From NCBI GenBank assembly GCA_963969595.1, contig OZ018415.1, positions 14,446,001 to 14,510,000 on the forward strand: a DNA stretch of 64,000 nt, read 5' to 3'. Source of the stretch: Neckera pumila. Taxonomy: Eukaryota; Streptophyta; Bryopsida; Hypnales; Neckeraceae. The first letter of the stretch is position 1. Each line of letters starts with the position of its first letter. The notes beneath the pieces are model-generated. The model saw nothing but the letters and a program-made list of their open reading frames with translations. It was not told the origin of the DNA and did not search any database. Position numbers and translations under genes: made by a program. Of the stretch, positions 36,282 to 49,970 are shown in pieces.

Positions 36282-39200
36282 ATGTCAAGGATTCGCTCTC
36301 CTACTCGGAAGAACTACATTGAGGGTTCGCAATATCAGAAAGATCATGGGGCCAGTGCTCATTCTAAGAGGGTCAGTTACGTAGCCATGGCTGCTGTGAT
36401 TTGGTTGGCCCCTGTCGTCGTGGTATGCCTGTAAGTTTATCATACACATTTGAACCTTCTTGTTCTTCCGATTTTCAACATTGTTTCTGGTCTCTTTAAA
36501 TGATATACCCCTGAAGGACCAAGAGTCCCATATTGCGCATCATGTTTTTTTAGGAGTTCTGAGTAGGTCATTTGAAGACTGTTGATTTTCTTCAATTTTG
36601 TTGATTTTTGACCAGCACCTGTGCAGTGTCCTACCTTGATTCCAGTGGTATAAAGTTTGTCTCTATCTGAATTATTGAGAATGATTAATTGCATGTGTCA
36701 ATTTCAGACCTTGTTTCTTCAGGGGTTAAGCGAATAGAATCATTTAGACTGATTCATGGTATTTAATAAACCTAGATATTAGAGACCTAAAGACGTATGT
36801 GGCACGCAGGTGGCACACAATAGTGAACCTGGACGGATCTGGTATGAACATGTGGAAGTTTTGGAAGGTTACCAGCTTTGATGGAGTTCGTAAGATTTGG
36901 CCCATGCCCAGTTTTTATGCCTGCAAGCTTATCTTTACTTTTGCAGCTTTTGAGGCCCTGCTGCAAATCTATGTCCCAGGGGAGAGACACGTCGGCATTG
37001 TGTCTCCTACAGGAAACCGTCCAGTTTATAAGGTGCGCTCTAACACTTTTTAATCTTGTTCATCCTGGGTTAGCAATTATACTGTTATTAGCTTTTTCGG
37101 TAAGTATTTAGACTCACTCTAGTGTGGTCTGGCTTGCAGAAGAATGGGTTTTCATGCTGCTTAATAACTCTTTTTGTATTCTACTTTGCCTACAAGTAAG
37201 TCTCAACACTTACTGGACAGATATTTCTTTTTGGATTTTGATAAAGTCTGTGGGGAAGTACATAGCAAAAAGAGGGTTCTCAATTTGAGAGGGGTTTTAG
37301 TAAAATTAGAATGTTGCGGAGGCCTCTGAATGATCACTCTGACTGTGGGGAAGACTCTCCATGAATTATGGAGGGGATTATCTTTATGATGAGGTCTAAA
37401 AGTTCCTGAAACAATCTAATCTTACTGAGTACCCCATTATCAGTTACCCACAGAGTAGTAGTTGGGACGTTTCTGCTCTTTCACTATTTTGCATTATACG
37501 AGTATCTTTTTTTTGGATGCAAACTGTTCAGTTGTGCTGATTCATTGATGTAATTGCGAATGTGTTCTATTGAGCATGCCGCGCTTGAGAGATGATGTGT
37601 TGGCAACTCGCAATTTTCATTTCTGGTCTACGAGTAGAGGTCCCTTTGCTATTTCTTGAACTGGGAAATAAAGTATTCTATGAACAGGGAAAAGTATTTC
37701 GCTCCTGCTGGAGTGTATGATCACCTTGGTGAGATATATTCAGCGCTTATTATCATCGCCCTTGTCACCTGTAACTTGCTCTTTCTAAAAGTAAGTTTAC
37801 TCTTTTTTTGTTGGTCAGGTGCCATTGTGCTGTCGGGTTAACCCTTAAATGAACCTACTGGTGAAATGGCGTAGTGCATATTTGTTGCAGCTTGACAGAT
37901 TTGTTCCTGGATTCGTTCTTTATTAATGCAGAATAAAATAGTAGGTTGTACTTTTTTTTCTATTCATGATGCCTGCTTCTACGAGAGCTCTGTATGTATT
38001 TGCTGATTAATCTAAGTATCTTTCAATATTGTGGTATAATTTAAGTTAGGTGGTCTGATCATCACGTTTTCGCTTGCATTACAGGGTTACACGTATCCCT
38101 CATCGACGGACTGGGGTTCAACTGGAAACGTTCTTGTCGACTTCTACTGGGTATGAAGTTATCCATTTCATAATTTAAGTGATGATCTTCTCCTTCGTTT
38201 CTACGTTCTGAGGAGGTTGCTAAACAGCCTTGGAATCGATGATTAGTGAGCCAAGAAAAAGAATCTAGATTTTCGTTGTGCACAATCTTGAGGTAATGTT
38301 GTGCTTGCAGCGGCGGGTGCAAGATGTTTTCCATAGAATGTTATGTCATGCAAAGCTGCACCTTGAGCTTTATCCTGGATTTTGAGGTGATTGCATGTTG
38401 CTAATAAACCTTATTGCTATGTGATCTGACTGTAACAGGGCCTGGAGTTGTATCCTAGAATGGGGAAAGACTTCGATTTGAAACTTTTCTTCAACAGTCG
38501 ATTTGGCATGATGGGGTGGTGCTGTTTGATTTTCTGCTTCCTTATCAAACAGGTCATCCCCACACCAGAACAACATGCGCAGCGTCAAGATATGGTCAAG
38601 TCGGACCATAGTGTTTACAAGTCTTGCATCAAATGTATCAGTTCTTTAAATTTAAGTCTGACACTGTAATTCTATTCGAACCAGAAGCATTTGTAATAGG
38701 TGTGTTAGTGCAAAATATTGCCAGCAGGTTTAGATTGTGGAAAGACCTTAATGGAGCCCTTTGTTTTTTCCATCAGAACTTAGTAAGAGGTTTTCATTTC
38801 CTATATATATGTATACACATCTGCCGTGTTCCATCATGACAATGCTTCATATGCCTTGTGTGCAGTGGGAACTAAAGGGCAGAATTTCGGAATCATTGGC
38901 TGTATGTGCTCTGTTGCAGTTGGTGTACCTTCTCAAATTTTTCTGGTGGGAGGGTGGTTATTTGAATACCCTGAATATGATGCATGACCGAGGTAAGCGC
39001 TTCTTCTAAGGTGACCTGTTCCGTAGCAACAAATTGGTTGATGATTTGAGCCGGTAGAGTGAATTAAAAAAATTTCATGTCTGTGACCGAGGCCCCACTC
39101 ACACCAACCAAGTAACAACTTTATTTAACTGGAATTTAGTTAATAAATGCTTGCACTATTAGAGTTGTGTTCGCACTTGCTGGTAGGATTGGTGATTGAA

Positions 39201-42200
39201 TCGAGTCCAAAGGTGTGTACCGGAATTCATTCCTACGACCCTTGCTAACAACAACTTTAACATCACGTTTGAACACACCTAATTGGTGCTCACGCCCACT
39301 AACTTGCAATACATTACATTCTTTTCCGCCAGTGAACTGAATTCCCCAATTATTTACCTTCCAACTGTCCACCGGTAGTTTGAAGTGCAAAACTTGGGGC
39401 ACCAACCAAGCAGCAGCAGTTAGCTAACTGGAAAGCATTACTCCCATTATTCACCTTGCGAGTGCGAGCAAACAATAGGTTAGTTAACCTCCAACCAACA
39501 AGTGGACCAACTAGCAAATTGGCACTACTTGGTTGGTGGGGTGGGGGTTTAGAAGTGTGGAACTCTGACTCAGTGAGGGTCTTGAGCTGCCATTTTCTGT
39601 AGATAAATGAACTTGGTGATGATGCCATTAGGATGAGAGTGATAGATGGGCATGGGTATGTTCGTTGTGCTGAGGGTTTTAGTACAGTGTCAATGTCGTA
39701 GGGTACATGGAACCAATTTCTGGACATGAGCAATGCTGGAGATCATCCATGAGCTAGCAGGATTTTAATGAAAGGAAGGTTTGTGCTTGTGCTTGTCCTG
39801 TGCAGCTGGGTACTACACCATTTGGGGCTCTATGGTTTGGATACCAGCTGTCTATTCGTCACCTGGTCTTTATCTCGTCAGTCATCCCGTGCAACTTGGC
39901 AGATTTGTACAAACTCTTGACCTTCTCTTTCTCCTCTCCGTGCTCTGGTAGGTATGCATAACATTCTTTAGCTGCTGTAAGAACTCACCCTTCTCCACTA
40001 TAGATGGCACCCAGAAAGAGACTAAAAAGTTTGACGTTCAATCTGACCTACTCTGGCATAATGACGCTTTGATGTTGAGACTCTTGCTGGCACTATAGGT
40101 GAACATGCAAGTGCAAATTAGCTTTTGTCAGTAGCACGTGTTGTCTGTTCCACTCTATTGTGCATTTGATTTGAACTTTATATCGTGGGATGCTTGCTGA
40201 GTACTTTTTTGCATGGTTTTGATTGTTTGCCCATACGTTGGCTTTCGCTACAGATTGCCCCATATATCTTGTTGGGTGGCTTACTCTGCATATTTACGCA
40301 ATATAATATTGACCACCAGCGTCAAGAGTTCCGTGAAACGCACGGGAAGGCAAAGGTGTGGGGCATATTTGCCACCAAGGTAATGAGTCATCAACGTAAT
40401 CCTTGAAGTAATGAAACGTTTATAGTACTATACCAGTACTAGATAAAAGAAGACAGGTCACTCTTCTTTTAAGAATAGTAGTGTAAACAAAATGTGCATC
40501 AGCTCTATTGTGAATCTATGATTGATGCTCGAAAATCATAAATTTGTTGTTGTTTAAGTATCAATGGACATGGTGTGCAGATTCAAGCCCACTACGTAAC
40601 TGAGAAGGGAGAGCACAAACAGGCTATATTGCTTGCTTCTGGCTGGTACATATTTGCCATTTCTTCTCTGCCCTACTTTTTAGAACTGACTGACTTTTTG
40701 CTAGTAGAAAGTCCACCCTCAAAAAGGTATTCTAAAAAACCTAGCCACATTCCAATTAGCGGGGTTTAACTTGGCTCGGATTTCTAAAATACCTCTATTT
40801 GCATTTTTGGCGCCCCCACACTTGTACCTAGTTGAAGAATGACAAAGTTGTATAACATTCTTTTCCATTATTTTAGCGTATGTTTGGGTACTAGGGAAGT
40901 GTTTGTTTCTGTACTTTGGGGTCTGCAAAACTGAATATGGATTCAGATTTTGTAAGTTCAGTACAATGATTGGTCCGTGGACCTTTCTATGTCACTCCCC
41001 TCTGTCTGTCATCCATGTCGTGCGCGCGGGGTGCGCCTATATTTCTCTTCCAACTGGAGAGAAGCTTTATGTGTAAGTGTGTCATAATTTTCATGACAGA
41101 CTGGAAGTCCCTTGCAAGAGTAGTAACCAAACAATAATCACATATAGTACTACCTCTGTTTCTGAATAATACCTGGGTTTCCTTTTTGTTTTACAAATAA
41201 TATGCGGGTATTATTCAGAAACAGAGGGAGTAGCGGATTGGTTTTGAACCACACTCCAACGTTCAGATTCCCCTTCAGCAGCATCTTCTTCTTGTTCTAG
41301 TGTTCCCTGCCACAGTGAAGAAACAGTGAAGAATAAAAGCACACGAGAAAGTCAGGTGCAGAGGAAGTCAAGTGACAGAGCTTCTCCCGTTTCAAGCCTT
41401 GCATTTTTTGATTCTCAGTTGCAGAGACTGAGGCATTTGATGCTTGATGCTTGATGTTCCTTTGCAGGTGGGGCCTCGCACGACACATCCACTATGCCTT
41501 TGAGATCGGGGCTTACTTCTTTTGGAGCGTGCCGGCACTTTTTACCGATGTACCGTATTTCACCTTCATTTCTTAGCAGCCTGGCTTGCTTGCTTGCTTG
41601 CACCATCTATTGCCTGCTCATCTCGTGTGCTTTTAGTTCTAATCACTTCTATTTCACGCATTATGGGTCACGGGTCACGTGCTTAGCATGCTTCCCAAAA
41701 TTGGGATGGAAAGCTGCTAAGTTGGTTAAGGCAGGGAAGGGATGGTGGTTCATTACAGTACTGCTCCGGGAGATCACGTGGAGATGCTTTTCGGTGCGTG
41801 CTGTTACTGATTGCCTTCTGACATTTTTGGTTTGGAAAAAAACTCTGTTGACTTTGGATGGAAGAGGAGTTATATGGAAGGGAATTTTGAATAGGACCTT
41901 ACTTGAAAAGCAAGCTTGTGCTACAAGGAGGAAGTCTCTTGTAGAATGTTTTGTTTCATTTTGGGGAAGTCTCTTGTAGAATATTGGAAGTTGTTTTGTT
42001 TCATTTTGGAGTGTTGGTGTTGGTCTATGGTTTTAAGAAAAAGATTTGATACTAATAGTTGCTTTTCCATTCAATAGTGGATGTTAGCACCCCCACCTTA
42101 AGGAGGTGGTTTTGGATTGTTGGTTAGTGGATGTCAAGATTGTGTGGTAGTTTTGAATTTTGGTCTTCCCAATTTTTATCTATCTTCGAGAAGGGCCAAT

Positions 42201-45119
42201 ACTTTTGAAAAATGGATTTTCACAAATTTAACCTAAATGGGCAAGTTCTTGAGCATTGTCTTGGGTTTGGGCATTGTTTTATTCTCTCACCTTTCCTTCT
42301 TCTTTTTTCTTGTGTAGCTTGAAGCTTGATTTTCTAAAGTGTTGAAGCTTTGCCTTTTACTTTTTTCTACCACATGAGTCAAAACTAGAAGTTGAAAACC
42401 TACCGCAACATCAAGTCTTGATGTTCACTATTGAGAATATGTGGCCTCGTTTCCTCCTATATATAGGTCTCTTCATGATAGTACTCAAGTCTTCTACTAA
42501 ACCATTTTCTTTTCTTCATTCCCACGTATTAGAAATAAAGATTTCCATGAGCTTTCCAAAAAACAATTGATAAGATAGGAGACCCTACTTGTGCCACAAT
42601 TCAGAAGCCACCTTATTTGCGCCACTATGTATCAATAGTTTACATTCGAAACTTTTCAAAATGTACTCTACCGACGTATAGTGGCCATAAAGTGACGCAA
42701 AATAATCACATGACACAAATAGGGTCTCCTTCCTTACCTAAAAAAATGGCTGAACTACCATAACTGTACAACTTAACCCTTGAAGGACAGACTGGTAGCC
42801 GTGGAAATCATGTATTGTGATTCCGTGTAACATCATCTACTTTGAAAAAGCCTAACATATTCATTGGAAGTCAAAGAATTGTTGTAGATCTTTCCTTCCC
42901 ACTCCTAATACCGAGGATGAAAGGTTGCACTTCTGTCCTATAGAAAAAGATTCTTTGTCATTCAAAGGACGGAGAACGTCCTCGTCGGCGTTCAAGGGTT
43001 AAGTTAGAATTCAGCTTGGCCTTTCTGTTGATGAATTTCCTTGGATCAAGTGCGTTCTTGTGCGGAGACAAGAGTTAAGTCTGGCATGATAGGGCTTTTT
43101 TATTTTAAGCTTTTATTTTTTAATTCATTTTCAGGTCTTTAGTTTTTATGGGGGGGGTGGGGTATTAGTTCTTTTAGAAGAAAAAGGTGCATTTTTTTTT
43201 ACTCATGAGCATTGCGTTGGTGACTGACTTTGCATCAGTTAAGAATTGGATTCTTTTGATTTTGTTCTGCTGATAAAAAAAAAGTTAAGCTTCTTTGCAT
43301 GCATGCTCTCTTCTGTTGCAGGCCACACCGTACTTCTCCGTGTTCTTTCTGACCCTTCTTCTCATTGACCGGGTGGAGCGTGATGATAAGAGATGCAAAG
43401 CAAAGTAAGTGATACCACATCCACAACTGCTCCTGATAAGCTTATGACATTCATGTAAGGACGATGAGATCAAAGAGATTTTTGATGAATGACTTTTGGG
43501 GACTTTTGGGGGGGAAAGAAACAAAGAAAACGTCGCATATATTTACCGAGTCAACATAACATTCATTAGCCTTTACAGAGGCTGCCTTTTCCCTCCTTGA
43601 GGCCACATCTACAAACACTCATCAATGGGGGTAGTGTGTTGTCCAAGTTAGCTGACACGTGTTCTTTAGCTAAATATGGTGTGGAATGTTCCACACCATT
43701 TTGTCAGGGAGAAGGTAGACCTTCGGTTTGCTCTTGAATGTTATGAATGGATAATTGTATGGTTGATGACAACAAAGGTGATAGGCTTGTCATTTCAAAG
43801 GAGTAGGATAGAAGCTATTTTTGGGAGTGTGTGCCTGAAAGTGTCAGTGGCTTAACAAATACTCTGTATAAGATAGTAATTAGGATCATCATTACACAAT
43901 GTTCAACATTAGAACATTGAAATTATGACATGAATTTTTGAAAATCTTACTACCACTTGAATTTTGACTTCTTATAGATTTTATATATATGAAACTTATA
44001 CACCACTCTTGGGGCTTTACTTCATCTTAAGGCTCTTTTGTACTAAGGACCAAGGCAAAAACTTGAAAAAATTATGATCATTCTCATTGGCCAAAAAGAA
44101 GTTTGACCTATAAAAATGTTCTTGTAGCATTTGTTGATTTTTTAGGTTGGCCTCAAGTGGGAAAAGACCCTTAATTGCAATTCACCTATTTTTATTAATA
44201 ATTAGACCTCATTGGCACATACAATCATAAATCTCTTTGTAAATTTGTTTGGTAATAGCTCTTCCCAATGTTTAGAAAGATATGCTGTATAGTTCATTAT
44301 TATCCAATGGAATTGGGAAAGAAATCAATCGTAATTTGAAAATATGGAAAGAACGGCAAAAAAATCTATAAAATTTTTATTTAGAAAAAAACAAATTAGA
44401 TTTGGTACTTGAAAAATCAGTTTAGTATAAGAATTAAAAGAAAGTAATTAGTAATACTCAAAAATATCCTGAATACTAACTCATCCTACCTTGTGAAGTT
44501 ATGTTCTGACTTGGTGTGAAAAGTGATATTTGTAAGAGTCTTATGATTAAAAATACACCTTTGAACCAGATTCACTTTACTAATACCACTCCTAACACCT
44601 AGTGTAAACCCAAAGGTACCTTATCAAAAACTTCCAAACATGTATAGTAGTTCTAAAGTCACTGAAGAAAGCACCTAGTGAGGCCTTTGCAATCACTTTG
44701 AGGAATATCTCTTTGGAGGAAATCTGTGGTAGATTGTAGAATGTCTGGAAGCTTAGAATATTAAAAAGGGCATCTTTTAAGCATCAAGCTTGGCAATTAT
44801 TTTACATTTGAAAATGTCCAGACTGGATCTTTTTACCCAATTCCTAAGATACCTAGATAGCGAATAAAAAGATTCCAATTCCCCCTTGAGAAACGTGAGC
44901 CCCAAAAAAATTAATGATTATAAAAAAAAAAGCTACCAAGACAGTTTTAAATTAATTATTTGATCGATTGATGTTTATGAGTTCAAATGTTGAATGTAGA
45001 ACCTTCATTAGAAGCTGGAATTTTATTTCATATATTTTCTGAATGTCTGCAGGTACATGAAATTCTGGGACCAATACAAGAAGAAGGTGCCCAACAAGAT
45101 TGTTCCTTTGCTTTACTGA
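36282..45119 (+). CDS. DWF5: 7-dehydrocholesterol (sterol delta-7) reductase, 13 exons
   Basis: Exons: 36282-36430, 36810-37032, 37140-37195, 37688-37790, 38085-38150, 38439-38552, 38866-38992, 39806-39906, 40254-40379, 40581-40645, 41468-41549, 43322-43404, 45053-45119. All are in phase, giving 453 codons plus a stop; Arabidopsis DWF5 is slightly shorter, and the extra is an N-terminal tail. This is an ER multi-pass membrane enzyme of the ERG4/ERG24 family that reduces the C7-C8 double bond of sterol intermediates with NADPH, feeding campesterol and brassinosteroid synthesis. Diagnostic sequences are YDHLGEIYSAL (about 155), DFYWGLELYPRMGK (about 197), FFWWEGGYLNT (about 262), SGWGLARHIHY with its junction W (about 375), and the C-terminal RVERDDKRCKAKYMKFW. 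The exon 8 donor is GTACAA at 39907, chosen because it alone aligns with the family; reading further gives a stop. Introns 11 and 12 (1.8 and 1.6 kb) are swollen by repeats. Confidence 0.95.
36504..36728. mobile_element. Small TTAA-type element in DWF5 intron 1 (about 225 bp)
   Basis: TATACCCCTGAAGGACCAAG on the left and CCTTGTTTCTTCAGGGGTTAA on the right are inverted tips of the same type as families A and B, with the left TTAA mutated to TATA. It lies wholly within intron 1, so splicing should not be affected. Confidence 0.6.
39093..39547. mobile_element. TIR element in DWF5 intron 7 (about 455 bp)
   Basis: CCCCACTCACACCAACCAAG followed by TAAC on the left pairs with CACTACTTGGTTGGTGGGGT followed by GGGGG on the right. 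CACCAACCAAG also recurs internally at about 39400. No target duplication is clear. It accounts for about half of the 813-bp intron. Confidence 0.5.
41150..41230. mobile_element. Stowaway-type MITE in DWF5 intron 10 (81 bp)
   Basis: CTACCTCTGTTTCTGAATAA and TTATTCAGAAACAGAGGGAG are inverted tips flanked by TA. The interior (GTTTCCTTTTTGTTTTACAA) matches 62183-62264, so the two are one subfamily. Confidence 0.85.
42773..43002. mobile_element. Small TTAA-type element in DWF5 intron 11 (230 bp)
   Basis: TTAACCCTTGAAGGACAGAC on the left and GGCGTTCAAGGGTTAA on the right share a perfect 12-bp inverted tip including TTAA. Next to these tips, GGACAGACTGG on the left and GGACGGAGAACGTCCTCGTC on the right differ, so only the tips are symmetric. 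Confidence 0.7.
43677..43698. repeat. 22-bp near-perfect palindrome in DWF5 intron 12
   Basis: TGGTGTGGAA, then TG, then TTCCACACCA: 10-bp arms with a 2-base centre. It could be a hairpin or a binding site; there is no further support. Confidence 0.6.
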
Positions 45120-48100
45120 GTTCTTTTTTTCTTTGGATTTAAAAAAAATAAAAAAAATTGGTTCAGTTCCGAGATGGCTTTGAATTTGTCTTCGTCATCA
45201 GATGGCAACCTACGCTTAGAATGTTTCCAATCTATGTGGTTGTTGGTTGGATTGACGTTCCATTATATCCTCCATGGAGATTTTTTTGTTAACTTTTTAG
45301 TCTTAATTTCAATCTTTGACACAAGCAAACTGATGTTAGTATTTCAATTAATACCAAAATGGCAAAAGCACCACACTGAACAAAAACCCCACCTGCCTTG
45401 CAAAAAAAGACTTTCAATTCATGGAGATTTTTGCAGAGGGCAAGAGTAATTTCAACTCCATATATCAACCAATTCTAGCAGGGACCTTGTGAGTAAAGCA
45501 CTCTTGTTGAAATTGAGATCGAAGGAAAACATGTTCTCCCTCCATTTGGAAATAGTGTATCCATTCTCAGTGCAATCACCATTGAAAATGGATACACTAT
45601 TTCCAAGCGGAGGTAGTAGCTGTATGCTATGAGAGGCTTTAATTTGTCTATGTAAACTATTGTGTATATTATAGTATTAACTTGTTTTTTGAGTAGCAAC
45701 CTACTCAAACTTTCTGACATTCACTATAGATATAGCTTATGTTTATAGAAGATTTCTTTCCTTTTCTTCTGAAGCTAAATATCTTTGGGTTATAGAATGT
45801 TACAGACTAGCTATGACCTTGTTGATGGCCCATTGTTTTGTAATTGAATGTGTGTCATTTCGACAATGACAATGATTGAATTTTGGCTTTTATATATGCT
45901 TTGAAATTTATTTATTTATTTATTTTTCAACTAATGTGTATTTTTGTTGCAAAATAAATGGACAAGTTTGCCCTCCTTTGACATGTGGGGTTAAGGAGGA
46001 TGGCATTTGCATAGGTAGAATGTGAAGTATCTACATGTATGAATATATAATGTAAGCATATTTGAAAGGGTCTGAATAAGCATTTCAACTTGATTTTCAT
46101 TATTCAAACAATGAATGTGTCTTGTTGACATGAAGAGGGATTTTAATTTTTTTTTACTACATGTGATTTAGACCTTGTATGAATAACTTATGAATTTTTA
46201 TGGTGTTGAATACAAATGTATCCAAAAGTGACTCTTAGCTCTCATGTATAAAAGTTGTAGATTTTAGGCAAGAGTATGTATGAAATGGTTTTGTACCATA
46301 GTTGCAATTAGATGTGGTTATCTTAGTGAAAAACTAGTGCAACTTTGAGGTTGTTTGTATACATCTTATGTTCAAAAGCTATCAATAGATTTTTTATTCT
46401 TCTATATTTTAATTATCCATCATTATATGACTAAAAGCTATTAGATTCTTTACGCTTAAGGATTTGAAAGGCTATTTGATCTTAAAAACTAAATAAGTGA
46501 TGCTTGACTAAATAATCCTAAGGCTCGTAATTCATAATTGAGTTAGGTGAAGTGAATTTTTAATCCTTACACGTACGTCATAAGGGGATTGAATATATGG
46601 AACTATTTTTGGCTCTTAGAGTACAAAGTATGAACTAAAATATGGTAGGATATACACATTGGATTTACAATTCTACAATTATCATATCTCATTTGGATGT
46701 CATTTTAGCATCTCTGCCTTATCATGCTCAAGTAAAGTACGTGGCTTATTTGCAAATTTTAAGATTAGTGTAGGAGGTGCAATATCGAGTGCTATGTACC
46801 ATTGAATCCAATTCAACATGAATACAAATTTTTGTCACTTTACAATATACTTCAATTCTTGCACTTTCTATATTAGATACAAAAAAAGGATCAGACTAAA
46901 TTGGGCTTTCTTCACCTTTAAGAATTAAGTCTTTTCTGCATGACTGTTGAAAATTTATAATTTGCAATAGGAATTGATATACTATAGCAATTTTATAATG
47001 ACTTGGTTCCTTGCTTATGTTAATCCTACAATTATCAAATTTTACAATTATCATATTTCATTTCAAATTTTGTTTGTCTTTTTCAATTTAAGTATCTAAC
47101 AAAGCCCAACTATTTATCCAAAGAAATTTAAAAAGATAAAAACAAATATATCAAATAGGGTTGAAATGCCGTATTTATTGTTGGATTCTATCCACTAATA
47201 CAACAACCTAATTCTTGCATTTAGAGTTTGTTGCACCAAGAAGCTTTCCATCAGGAAAAAACTTTGATAAAACTAAACTTTAGCTGTTTTTTGTACATGG
47301 AATTTTGCTTCAAGTATGAAGTAGCTACAAACTTTGTCTTATTGCAAAGTTTCTACACCTTGGATTTTGATATGGAGTTTAGAACAAACAAATTTTAAAT
47401 CTAGTTTAGGGTGATGAAGACAAAAGATATCTAATGGTGATTTTAAATAGGGATGATTATGTGGAAACAAAGATTGCACATATTTGTTTGGTTAGTAGAT
47501 AATTGCATGGCTAATGACCACGGTAACAAGCTTGTTGTATGACGTTTAAAAAGCAACGCTAGATATTAAAAGTATAAGACTAATTAAAGTGGGATACCTC
47601 AAAATAAAGCTAATTGTTCTAACAAAATGATTGTGTGAGGTGCAATTTTTTGAGTCACATTTTGACAATTGGGTGGCTGAATTTAGGTGAAAGACAAGAA
47701 TAATATTGAATGTTTATATGCCCATTAAAATTAAGTGGGGCCAAAGTTTAATTGATAGATTTTAAAATCCATGCCTCACATTCAATGCCTTTAGATTGAA
47801 CAAACATTATGCAATACGCATCTTTTTAATATTTAGATATATTAAGGCTCGCTTTAGAAAATTGCTTGGTTACTTACAATCTTCCAACTGAAAATGATGT
47901 CGACATCATTTGACATACGTCACCTGTAATTTTTTCACCACTTACTTTTTCACCAATACTTTGACATACTCAAGCCAAGAAAATTTTTAATCAAATTTGG
48001 TGCTCACATCAATTTATTCACAAAAAAACTACTTACAATCAAATTTAGTACATATAGAATGATGCAATTATGTAATGCAAATACTATTTTGCTCAAGACA

Positions 48101-48148
48101 ATACTTGACAAACAAACCAAAAGTTTCATAAAATGCAATGGTAAATTA
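45120..48148. other. DWF5 3' flank and gene-free AT-rich DNA
   Basis: 45120-45450 is a plausible DWF5 3' UTR. 45904-45925 is an ATTT microsatellite. I recognise no gene in the remaining 2.5 kb, and the short frames there show no domain. Confidence 0.4.
45536..45616. mobile_element. Stowaway-type MITE downstream of DWF5 (81 bp)
   Basis: CTCCCTCCATTTGGAAATAG and its inverse (CTATTTCCAAGCGGAGGTAG) are the tips. TA follows on the right; the left flank is TT. A different subfamily from 41150 and 62183. Confidence 0.75.
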
Positions 48149-48695
48149 TTAATTCCTAAAAGACCAAACCTGACATTTTTTGGCAATATAGCTATTTTGG
48201 GCACTTCACTACAAACATAATTTATTTATCTTTGAATTTTTCACACATGTGTTCAAAGAGTAGCTATAGGACGCAACGATTTTATAACTTTTGACTACAT
48301 GATTGAAAAGTTATTGTATAATATGTAGTTTCTATTGCTCAGTGGGTAACCCCAAAAAATCATCTTTTTAAGAAATAAAAACTTGAAATTGGTTTTCTAG
48401 ATTTATACATAGGTGAAAATATTTTTATCTTTCTATTTTTAATTAATCAGATGAAAATTATAAGGAGCTTTAGTTTGCAGGCAATTATGGAATCTCTACT
48501 CTAAAATAAGCTTTGAAGTCCTTTATTTAATTCAATTTTCAAAATTTTGGGAAAAAAACAAACAAACTTGGATGTAGATTATTTATTACAGCATTAAAAC
48601 CATTGGAATTGGCAATTTCATTTTCATAACTAAATACTTAACAATTTAGTATTTTAAATCATTCTTTACTTCCTTCTACTTATTATTTTTTTAAA
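48149..48695 (+). mobile_element. TTAA element, family A, copy 6, truncated on the right
   Basis: It starts TTAATTCCTAAAAGACCAAA and follows copy 3 through the core (TTTGCAGGCAATTATGGA at about 48474) up to CTTACTTATTATTTTTTTAA-like sequence near 48690. The remaining third of the family is missing. Confidence 0.6.
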
Positions 48696-49822
48696 CATGA
48701 ATATGAAATTTTTTTGTTGAGATTTTTATATATATTTCCAACTTATTTTTCAATATATTATGGAAAGTAACAAGTTGTAGGATCTGCACATTTTTTAAAG
48801 CTGAAATCTAATCATTTGGATTTTGGAAAGAATTGAAAATATATATTTTTTAAAACCAAGCAACTTGATCTTGCAGTTGGCAAGGATTCTTATTCTAAAA
48901 TATTAGGAGGGTGTCCTCTAACAAGTTAACAAAAGGATTCTACCATTTTATTTGTACTGAATAAATATAGATGAAGATTTTAGCCTTGCTTTGGATTTGA
49001 GTACCTTGAAGCAATTTTGGGCCTAAAAAACTTGAATGCATTTAAGGATTAATGACTTGCAAAAATTATTGATCAATGGATAATAATTGCCATCAATATG
49101 TATGCAAGTTTTTAGTTTAAGTATCTAATGTTCCAATAATGGTTAAAAGAAAAACTAGGGTTGTTTTTAATTCACCCAAATTCTAATTTTGTTATTGATT
49201 ATTAATTTTGAATAACTTGGTGCTTGTCAAGTTATAAATTTATTTTTAGAGTGACAACATTAATGTGTAACAACCGCCATAAAGGTCAAAAGACACCTAG
49301 AAAATGACATTTAGAAAATGACCCCATTACAATTTTTTCAATACATGATAATTGGGCTACAATCCATATTTTATGTGACAATAAAAGAGTGATTAGTGTC
49401 AATAAGAGGAACTTCTTGCTTTCGAATGTAAATTCATTGCAAGAAGTAGATTTCTTAAAATACCAAGGAATAATGCTTGGAATTTATTGTGGCCATGTTG
49501 GAAAACATTGTGATTGGTTTAGGTACTAAAAAGGGGGGTTATTGTTACTATTTGGGGTCATGATGGGAAGTGCACTCGAAAAATTAATAACAAATCCATA
49601 CTTTTTCAAAAAAATATAATTTCTTTTGTTCTCGTCCATTTCTTAGACTTGTTCATATGTGGAAAAAAACTAAAAAATTCAACAATGACATGAAGCCAAA
49701 CTCCTAATGCTCCTAATGATGGGTTGTTCTATCTTTTATATAATGCTTATATTTCTGCTTATAGAGTACAATTTACTAATAGAACAACTTCAAAGAGATC
49801 CTTCATTATTTGCTAGGGTCAT
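48696..49822. other. AT-rich spacer, nothing recognised
   Basis: About 1.1 kb without a credible gene or repeat end. Confidence 0.35.
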
Positions 49823-49970
49823 CACTACAAGAGTTTAGGGGTGTTTTAAGTATAGTCTTTGTAGTAGTGACTTTTTTGGAGATATTTAGTAAACTTTTGT
49901 TGAAAAGGTCATTACTTATAGGACTATACCACTAGGACTATACTTAAGACACCCCCTTTCCCTTGTAGTG
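49823..49970. mobile_element. CACTA-type MITE, copy 2 (148 bp, TSD CAT)
   Basis: CACTACAAGAGTTTAGGGGT and its inverse ending CCCTTGTAGTG are the tips. CAT flanks both sides (49820-49822, 49971-49973). The interior carries the same TATAGTC...GGACTATAC symmetry as 13750-13877. Confidence 0.9.

Noticed and set aside
39907..39955. Later donor for DWF5 exon 8 (before GGTAGGTATG)
   Set aside because: It either brings a stop codon into frame or adds residues absent in the family; GTACAA at 39907 aligns exactly.
41494..41979. 161-codon plus-strand open frame in DWF5
   Set aside because: It overlaps DWF5 exon 11 in another frame and runs on into intron 11.
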